59,160 bases of DNA. It comes from an uncultured Christensenellaceae bacterium (GTDB lineage Bacteria; Bacillota; Clostridia; Christensenellales; UMGS416). The position numbers were made by a program, and so were the translations under genes. The notes below the pieces were generated by a model. It was given only the letters and a program-made list of their open reading frames with translations. It did not search any database and was not told the DNA's origin. The DNA lies in assembly GCA_944376795.1 (NCBI GenBank), contig CALWDW010000016.1, positions 1 to 59,160 on the forward strand. Direction: 5' to 3'. This document shows positions 53,063 to 59,160 of the stretch, in pieces. Position 1 is the stretch's first letter, and each line of letters starts with the position of its first letter.

Positions 53063-54571
53063 ATGCCCATCAAGGTAGCCTTCATCGGCGCGGGAAGCGT
53101 TGGCTTTACCCGCAAGCTCCTCAGCGACCTGCTCACCGTTCCCGAATTCTCCGATATCCAGGTATCCTTTACCGATATCGATGAGAAAAACCTGGACATG
53201 GTTTACCAGCTCTGCCAGCGGGATATCGAGGCCAACGGCCTCTCGATCCGCATACACAAGACCCTGGACCGGCGGGAAGCCCTACGGGACGCCAACTACA
53301 TCATCAACGTGGTTCGCATCGGCCGGCTGGAGGGGTTCGCCACCGATATTGATATTCCCCTCAAGTACGGCATCGATCAGTGCGTAGGCGATACCCTCTG
53401 CGCCGGCGGCATCATGTACGGCCAGCGAGGCATCCCCGCGATCCTGGACTTTTGTAAGGACATTCGCGAGGTCTCTGCGCCGGGCGCCCTCATGCTCAAC
53501 TACGCCAACCCCAATGCCATGATGACCTGGGCCGCCAACAAATACGGTAACGTCCCCACTGTCGGCCTGTGCCACGGCGTGCAGGGCGGCCACGCCCTGA
53601 TGGCCCGCGTGCTGGGCCTGCAGCAGAAGGACCTGGACATCATCTGCGCCGGCATCAATCACCAGACCTGGTACATCTCGGTCAAGCACAAGGGTGAGGA
53701 CATGATCCCCAAGCTTCTGGAAGCCTTCCAAAAGGATCCGGAGTGCGCCACCCAGGAAAAGGTGCGCATCGATGTATTGAAGAACTTTGGCTACTTCTCC
53801 ACCGAAAGCAACGGCCATCTCTCCGAATACGTACCCTGGTACCGCAAGCGCTTGGACGAGATCCAGGACTGGATCGGCATGGACAGCTGGATCAATGGCC
53901 AGACCGGAGGCTATCTGCGGGTCTGCACCGAGGGGCGGAATTGGTTCGATACCGAATTTCCCCAGTGGATGCAGGAGCCGCCTATGGAGTATGTCCCCGA
54001 GCACCGCAGCCAGGAGCACGGCTCTTACATCATCGAAGGGCTGGAAACCGGGCGCTGCTATCGCGGCCACTTCAACGTCATGAACGACGGCTGCATCTCC
54101 AATCTGCCCTATGAGTGCGTCGTAGAGGTTCCCGGCTACGTGGATGCCTGCGGGATCCACATTCCCCACATAGGCGACCTCCCCCTAGGCTGTGCGGCTG
54201 TCTGCTCGGCCAGCGTCTGGGTGCAGCGCCTGGCCGTGGAGGCCGCCGTAGCCGCCGATATCCAGCTCCTGCGTCAGGCCATGCTGATGGATCCCCTGAC
54301 CGGCGCCGTGCTCAATCCCCCGGAAATCTACCAAATGGTAGACGAGATGCTGGTGGCAGGGGAGCCTTGGCTGACCCAGTACGCCGCCTCTGGAGAAATC
54401 GAGCGTGCCAAGGCCCGCCTGGCCGCCCACTATGTGACGCCCCGCTATGCGGATTTCAAGGGCTCCAGCCGCCTGGCCACCCGCTCGGTGGAGGAGGTAG
54501 CCGCCGAACGCTCCAGCAAGGTCTCGGCCGAGGATACCGCCTTTAAGTTTAAGGAGAAAGCGCAAGATTAG
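53063..54571 (+). CDS. Glycoside hydrolase family 4, probably alpha-glucuronidase type
   Basis: 502 aa. GH4 enzymes are unusual hydrolases that use NAD and Mn2+. N-terminal Rossmann fold KVAFIGAGSVGFTRKLLSDL, LNYANPNAMMTWA, and the metal site C170-H171-G172-V173 with H200 (GINHQTW). From my memory of the family, CHG at this place is typical of alpha-glucuronidases, while CHS or CHE mark alpha-galactosidases and alpha-glucosidases, and CDMP or CN mark 6-phospho enzymes; this should be checked. Alpha-glucuronidase would fit UxaC at 25 kb. The start at 53063 follows AGGAGG. It forms an operon with the zinc-ribbon gene and ends at a strong terminator. Confidence 0.85.
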   Translation: MPIKVAFIGAGSVGFTRKLLSDLLTVPEFSDIQVSFTDIDEKNLDMVYQLCQRDIEANGLSIRIHKTLDRREALRDANYIINVVRIGRLEGFATDIDIPLKYGIDQCVGDTLCAGGIMYGQRGIPAILDFCKDIREVSAPGALMLNYANPNAMMTWAANKYGNVPTVGLCHGVQGGHALMARVLGLQQKDLDIICAGINHQTWYISVKHKGEDMIPKLLEAFQKDPECATQEKVRIDVLKNFGYFSTESNGHLSEYVPWYRKRLDEIQDWIGMDSWINGQTGGYLRVCTEGRNWFDTEFPQWMQEPPMEYVPEHRSQEHGSYIIEGLETGRCYRGHFNVMNDGCISNLPYECVVEVPGYVDACGIHIPHIGDLPLGCAAVCSASVWVQRLAVEAAVAADIQLLRQAMLMDPLTGAVLNPPEIYQMVDEMLVAGEPWLTQYAASGEIERAKARLAAHYVTPRYADFKGSSRLATRSVEEVAAERSSKVSAEDTAFKFKEKAQD

Positions 54572-54607
54572 CCGTTTATCCGGCATCGCCGCCCCTTTCT
54601 AAACTAA

Positions 54608-54646
54608 GGGCGCACTGCGGATTTGTTTTCGCAGTGCGCCCTTGTT
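54608..54646 (+). terminator. Terminator of the GH4 operon
   Basis: GGGCGCACTGCG (54608..54619) and its exact complement (54630..54641), then TTGTTTG. It may also serve the convergent SIS gene. Confidence 0.85.
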
Positions 54647-54696
54647 TGATTCGTTAATTCTAGCCGCCGTCAAGCCTATCTTCCATCCGGTCTATT

Positions 54697-55239
54697 TTAC
54701 TTTGCCAGGCCGGCGCCTACCGCCGCCGCCAAACCGTCCAGTATGGCATACAGCGTCAAGGAACCAGTTGTTCCCATGAAGTCATTGCTCTCTCCATCGC
54801 GCACCACCATAATCCGCAGCAACAGATCGCTCCACATCCCTAGCATAGAAGCAGGATTCTGGGTAATCCCCACCACCGTAGCCCCGCGCTGCTGGGCGGG
54901 CCCAATGAGGCGCACCACCTCATCGTTGCAGCCTCCCTTAGAGATCAGGATCAGCATATCCCCGCGCTGCAGCATCTGGATGGAACGAAGCCCTTCTTCC
55001 AAAGGTAAATTTCCCACCGTGGCGTTGAGAAGGCCTAGGTTATACACCAGCGTCCGCGACAGGATGCCCGACCTTGCCAACCCACCGACCAGAATTCTTC
55101 CATTACGGCGGATACAATCGGCAATTGCCTCCGCAACCTGGGTAAAAGACTCCGGGTGCACCACCTCAGGTAGCCGATGGATGGAATAGTCCTCCATCCT
55201 CCAAACCTGGCATGCTTGCTCAAACAACGTCTTATCCAT
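54697..55239 (-). CDS. SIS-domain phosphosugar isomerase/binding protein
   Basis: 180 aa. A single SIS domain: AIADCIRRNGRILVGGLARSGILSRTLVYNLGLL (phosphosugar-binding Ser), GDMLILISKGGCNDEVVRLI (second Ser/Lys-Gly loop) and GATVVGITQNPAS. Its size fits 6-phospho-3-hexuloisomerase or small sugar-phosphate isomerases; the substrate is unknown. The start at 55239 follows GGGAGG. It is transcribed from a consensus promoter about 310 nt upstream (55557..55585), giving a long leader. Divergent from the VOC/propeller/GH51 operon. Confidence 0.78.
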   Translation of the reverse strand: MDKTLFEQACQVWRMEDYSIHRLPEVVHPESFTQVAEAIADCIRRNGRILVGGLARSGILSRTLVYNLGLLNATVGNLPLEEGLRSIQMLQRGDMLILISKGGCNDEVVRLIGPAQQRGATVVGITQNPASMLGMWSDLLLRIMVVRDGESNDFMGTTGSLTLYAILDGLAAAVGAGLAK

Positions 55240-55550
55240 ATCGGCCTCCCGAAATACTTACCTCATTGACTCTCTAGGCGCACTTTCGGCGCCTTCTGCC
55301 TACAAGCGCATGGTGCCTTCCCCGCACAGCCCGGGCAAATCCCACCGCCTACCAGCACACCAGCCTGCCGGCAAGCGCCGGGAAAATGCCACAGCAGACC
55401 CGTGAATCCTGTTCATCCATTCTCCATCCTATGGCTTCCATCATCTGCGGACCCATGCGGAGATGCATCGGATACAACAAAGGGGACGATCCCCCAACTT
55501 TTCCAGCCCACGCCTTCAGAAACGTCCGATTCCTTACTCACTATGTAGTT
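55240..55550 (-). other. About 310-nt 5' leader of the SIS gene
   Basis: Between the strong minus-strand promoter and the SIS start. It contains several GC hairpins (for example CCGGC-GCTT-GCCGG and GGCGC-GCGCC). A short frame, GTG near 55541 reading VSKESDVSEGVGWKSWGIV onward for about 42 codons, has a poorly spaced GAGG site, so a leader peptide is possible but unproven. I recognise no known riboswitch. Confidence 0.4.
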
Positions 55551-55556
55551 GCCCTC

Positions 55557-55585
55557 ATTATATCCCAGGGGTATTTCTTTGTCAA
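55557..55585 (-). promoter_or_regulatory. Consensus SigA promoter toward the SIS gene
   Basis: TTGACA (55580..55585), 17 bp, TATAAT (55557..55562), perfect boxes on the minus strand. Confidence 0.85.
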
Positions 55586-55643
55586 CGCTCCGTCTGGGAA
55601 AAGCCAAGATTTAGGCAGTTATACGAAAATAGAGAAGGGAAAT

Positions 55644-55663
55644 TGTAAAGGTAACGCTTTACA
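55644..55663 (+). promoter_or_regulatory. LacI-family-type operator
   Basis: An outer dyad TGTAAA...TTTACA with inner GTAACGCTTTAC, whose reverse complement GTAAAGCGTTAC is the classic GTAA-nnCGnn-TTAC pattern of LacI/CcpA-type repressors. It overlaps the -35 box of the VOC operon promoter. No LacI gene is in this window. Confidence 0.6.
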
Positions 55664-55686
55664 GTCTCTTATCTCTATGATATAAA
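55658..55686 (+). promoter_or_regulatory. Promoter of the VOC/propeller/GH51 operon
   Basis: TTTACA (55658..55663), 17 bp, TATAAA (55681..55686), overlapped by the operator. Confidence 0.6.
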
Positions 55687-55733
55687 GAAAATGGTATAGG
55701 TTATTCCATAGCAGCATATAGCGGAGGTTTATC

Positions 55734-56123
55734 ATGTCCAACAGCATCATTGCCGGCTGCGGATTTCATCATGTAGCTATGAAGGTCGCCAATTTCGACC
55801 AGGTCGTGGCTTTCTATACGGAGGGCCTGGGCTTTTCCGTCAAAAAGCAGTGGCCGGGCGCCATCATGCTGGATGCCGGCGACGGCGTCTGCCTGGAGAT
55901 CTTTCCCGATGGCCGTTTTGAAACCGTAGACAACAGCTACGTCCATGTTGCCTTCAAGGTGGATGACGTAGATGCTGCGCTGGCCCGGGCCGCAGCCTAT
56001 GGCGCCAAGATCACCATCCCCCCCAAGGACGTAGACATCGCCAGCGATCCGGTCTTCCCCGTGCGCATTGCCTTCTGCGTGGGCCTCTCGGGAGAGACCA
56101 TTGAGTTCTTCCACGAGAAATAG
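55734..56123 (+). CDS. VOC (glyoxalase/bleomycin-resistance)-family protein
   Basis: 129 aa. Two beta-alpha-beta-beta-beta modules: GFHHVAMKVANFDQVVAFYTEGLGF and SYVHVAFKVDDVDAALARAAAYGA, ending CVGLSGETIEFFHEK. The metal residues His12 (HHVAM), Glu (CLEIFP), His (VHVAF) and the final Glu (ETIEFF) are all present, so it probably binds a divalent metal. The substrate is unknown; in sugar operons such proteins may act as epimerases or lyases. First gene of the operon; the next gene starts 2 bp after its stop. Confidence 0.82.
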   Translation: MSNSIIAGCGFHHVAMKVANFDQVVAFYTEGLGFSVKKQWPGAIMLDAGDGVCLEIFPDGRFETVDNSYVHVAFKVDDVDAALARAAAYGAKITIPPKDVDIASDPVFPVRIAFCVGLSGETIEFFHEK

Positions 56124-56125
56124 CC

Positions 56126-57439
56126 ATGGATAGGCCGGCCATCCTTCGTCTTGCTCCGGGAGACGGCCATGTCCTGGTAGAGGTCAACGCGGCTTGCTCC
56201 GGCCTGCTCCTGGAAGGGCCCCATTGGCAAGAAGCCGCGGGGGTTCCAAGGGGTACGGCTGACATCGCCGTGCCCAACAGCGTGGATATCAAAATCACGC
56301 CCTTCCATGAGGATGGTTTAGGAATCCCTAGACTGGTCCGCTGCGGGCCGGTCCCCGGTGTTGCTGTCAATTATATCCATCCCCATGACTACGCTTACTG
56401 GCCCAGCGGCCGGTCGCCGGCCAGCCCCAGCCTTGTACGCACGCCCGGCGGCGATCTCCTGGCTAGCCACGACATCTTCTGGGGCGGCGCGGATCAGAAT
56501 CGCACGCTGCTTTTCCGATCTCGTGATGATGGAGCCTCCTGGGAAGCCGCTGGTGAGCTGGCTCCTTGTTTTTGGGGGAAGCTGTTTTGCCATGACGGCA
56601 TACTGTATATGTTGGGCACATCCACCGAATATGGGGCTTTGCTGCTTTACTGTTCAGCAGATGACGGCGCGAGCTGGTCTGCGCCCGTTACCCTTCTTCC
56701 CGGCGGCAGCGATGCCTTCGGCGGGCCGCATAAAGCCCCCATGCCGGTGATCTCTCACGCAGGCCGGCTCTGGACTGCCATCGACTTTGGTTCCTGGGGC
56801 AGCGGAGGATTTGCCAATGGCCTGCTGAGCTGTGCCTGCGGCTCCAATCTCATGGATCCAACCCAGTGGGTTTGTTCTGGATTCACAGCGTATGATCCGC
56901 AATGGCCCGGAACCGCAGAAGGCCCTTCTGTAGGTTGTCTGGAGGGAAACGCGGTTCCCATGCCGGATGGCAGCATTGGCAATATTCTGCGTTACCAGAC
57001 CGACCACGCTTCCCCTTCCTACGGACTGGCGCTGGCCCTGCGGGGAGATCCCTCCCAGCCCGGTCAGCCCCTCGTTTTCAGCCACACGCTGCCCTTTCCC
57101 GGGAATCTCTCCAAGTTCTCGATTCTCTATGACCCTGTATCCGCATGCTATTGGAGCATCGCCACCCGCATCACGGGGGACCCTATTTGGCGGCGCGACC
57201 GGCTCAGCCTGCTTCGCAGCCGTGACCTTTCCGAATTCACCCTTGTCTGCGATGTCTTGGAACTGCCGGACGCCGTTGCACGGGAGGGACTAGAGCACAT
57301 CGGACTGCAGTATGTAGATTTCATCATCGAGGGGGAAGACATCCTTTTCGTCTGCCGCACGGCTGTCAACGAGGCCCATAATTTCCATAATGCCAACCAT
57401 CTTACCTTCCATCGGATTCATCATTTCCGCACACTGTGA
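56126..57439 (+). CDS. Sialidase-fold (Asp-box) beta-propeller protein, probable glycosidase
   Basis: 437 aa, no signal peptide. Two clear Asp-boxes, SRDDGASW (132-139) and SADDGASW (177-184), one blade apart, and Arg/Asp-rich motifs such as SPSLVRTPGGDLLASHDIFWGG that fit a six-bladed sialidase/GH43-like propeller. The C-terminal half contains GNAVPMPDGSIGNILRYQTDH and SKFSILYDPVSACYWSIATR. The first 80 residues are a small beta domain. I cannot assign a CAZy family. It sits between a VOC gene and GH51, so action on an arabinose-containing or acidic glycan is likely. Confidence 0.6.
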   Translation: MDRPAILRLAPGDGHVLVEVNAACSGLLLEGPHWQEAAGVPRGTADIAVPNSVDIKITPFHEDGLGIPRLVRCGPVPGVAVNYIHPHDYAYWPSGRSPASPSLVRTPGGDLLASHDIFWGGADQNRTLLFRSRDDGASWEAAGELAPCFWGKLFCHDGILYMLGTSTEYGALLLYCSADDGASWSAPVTLLPGGSDAFGGPHKAPMPVISHAGRLWTAIDFGSWGSGGFANGLLSCACGSNLMDPTQWVCSGFTAYDPQWPGTAEGPSVGCLEGNAVPMPDGSIGNILRYQTDHASPSYGLALALRGDPSQPGQPLVFSHTLPFPGNLSKFSILYDPVSACYWSIATRITGDPIWRRDRLSLLRSRDLSEFTLVCDVLELPDAVAREGLEHIGLQYVDFIIEGEDILFVCRTAVNEAHNFHNANHLTFHRIHHFRTL

Positions 57440-57443
57440 TTAG

Positions 57444-58958
<1,515 letters not shown>

Positions 58959-59034
58959 GCTTGCCAAGAGGGAGCAATACTCTCCAAAAAACAGATTCTC
59001 CCGAAAAGAGCCGCGCCCGCGCAGGAGTTGCTTC

Positions 59035-59072
59035 GGGGGAGGGAAACCTTTCTCAAAAGGTTTCTCTCCCCC
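59035..59072. repeat. Palindrome A: 17-bp stem with GGGGGAG...CTCCCCC ends
   Basis: Left arm 59035..59051, loop CTCA, right arm 59056..59072; a single G-T mismatch. The centre is CCTTT...AAAGG. It lies about 75 bp after the GH51 stop, and no T-tract follows. Confidence 0.85.
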
Positions 59073-59102
59073 GCAGAGACCGCCGTACTTCCGTGTTCTC
59101 TT

Positions 59103-59138
59103 GGGGGAGGACGCCTTTTGAAAAAGGCGTCCTCCCCC
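59103..59138. repeat. Palindrome B: perfect 17-bp stem, same ends and centre as palindrome A
   Basis: Left arm 59103..59119, loop GA, right arm 59122..59138, no mismatch. It shares GGGGGAGG and CCTTT/AAAGG with palindrome A but differs in the stem between (ACG instead of GAAA), and both sides change together. It looks like a second member of a palindromic repeat family near the window edge. Confidence 0.88.
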
Positions 59139-59160
59139 ATACCCCCTCCCGTGAAAACTT

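Noticed and set aside
55413..55607. A short frame crossing the SIS promoter
   Set aside because: It spans the -35 and -10 boxes; only a shorter GTG-started part downstream could be translated, and its ribosome binding site is poor.

Overview
The window is a GC-rich stretch of chromosome, probably from an anaerobic, spore-forming member of the Clostridia. Four things point that way: the dipicolinate synthase genes dpaA and dpaB followed by an aspartate kinase, tepA, a YlzJ-like gene and ftsK/spoIIIE; the ftsK-rimO-pgsA-cinA-recA run; many 4Fe-4S and radical-SAM proteins; and a sulfide-dependent homocysteine pathway known from anaerobes. The alanine/threonine/glutamate/proline-rich lipoprotein linker and the many glycoside hydrolases fit a gut lineage, but a closer placement is inference.

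Layout. 1-9.2 kb: the start of an XRE regulator, a GH43 plus (truncated) oxidoreductase operon, a cobalamin riboswitch controlling a btuF-btuC-btuD importer, an M20 amidohydrolase, a Crp/Fnr regulator divergent from a ferredoxin-type protein, and an MBL-fold hydrolase. 9.5-13.5 kb: an orphan radical-SAM enzyme, a CPC-type metal ATPase with a CsoR repressor and a matching operator, and tRNA-Asn. 13.6-24.8 kb (all minus strand): a relic-like gap, then the recA/cinA/pgsA/rimO/ftsK cluster and the sporulation/lysine-branch cluster ylzJ-tepA-dapG-dpaB-dpaA with a SigK-like promoter. 25-31.5 kb: uxaC, a MATE exporter, and a five-gene minus-strand run joining the anaerobic homocysteine genes (DUF39, NIL-ferredoxin, UPF0280) to an ICMT-like membrane methyltransferase and an Anabaena-sensory-rhodopsin-transducer-like protein. 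31.6-39 kb: a GtrA/flavoprotein/GT39 envelope cassette and hom-thrC-thrB. 39-44 kb: an ECF S component with coaX and a cupin, htpG, and a ThuA-like protein. 44-59 kb: carbohydrate genes (GH95, GH2, a broken DUF5107-type TPR gene facing a broken araC gene, an aldo/keto-reductase-like protein, a zinc-ribbon protein with a GH4 enzyme, a SIS protein, and a VOC / Asp-box propeller / GH51 operon), ending in two large related palindromes.

How the genes connect. Aspartate semialdehyde is a shared node. DapG activates aspartate (for lysine and dipicolinate), hom-thrC-thrB draws semialdehyde to threonine, and the DUF39 system turns it into homocysteine with sulfide. The cobalamin importer could supply a B12-dependent methionine synthase elsewhere. 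GH43, GH51, GH2, GH95, GH4 and UxaC suggest use of arabinoxylan-, fucose- and uronate-containing plant or host glycans. All predicted glycosidases look cytoplasmic (no signal peptides seen), which implies import of oligosaccharides by transporters outside this window.

Most interesting signals: the methyltransferase and rhodopsin-transducer-like genes attached to the homocysteine operon; the head-to-head fusion of two 5'-truncated genes at about 51.04 kb; a Cu-type CsoR with an ATPase lacking the usual Cu-ATPase helix motifs; a Cys-rich acidic insertion in HtpG; and the paired palindromes at the right edge. I see no CRISPR array, insertion sequence or intact mobile element.
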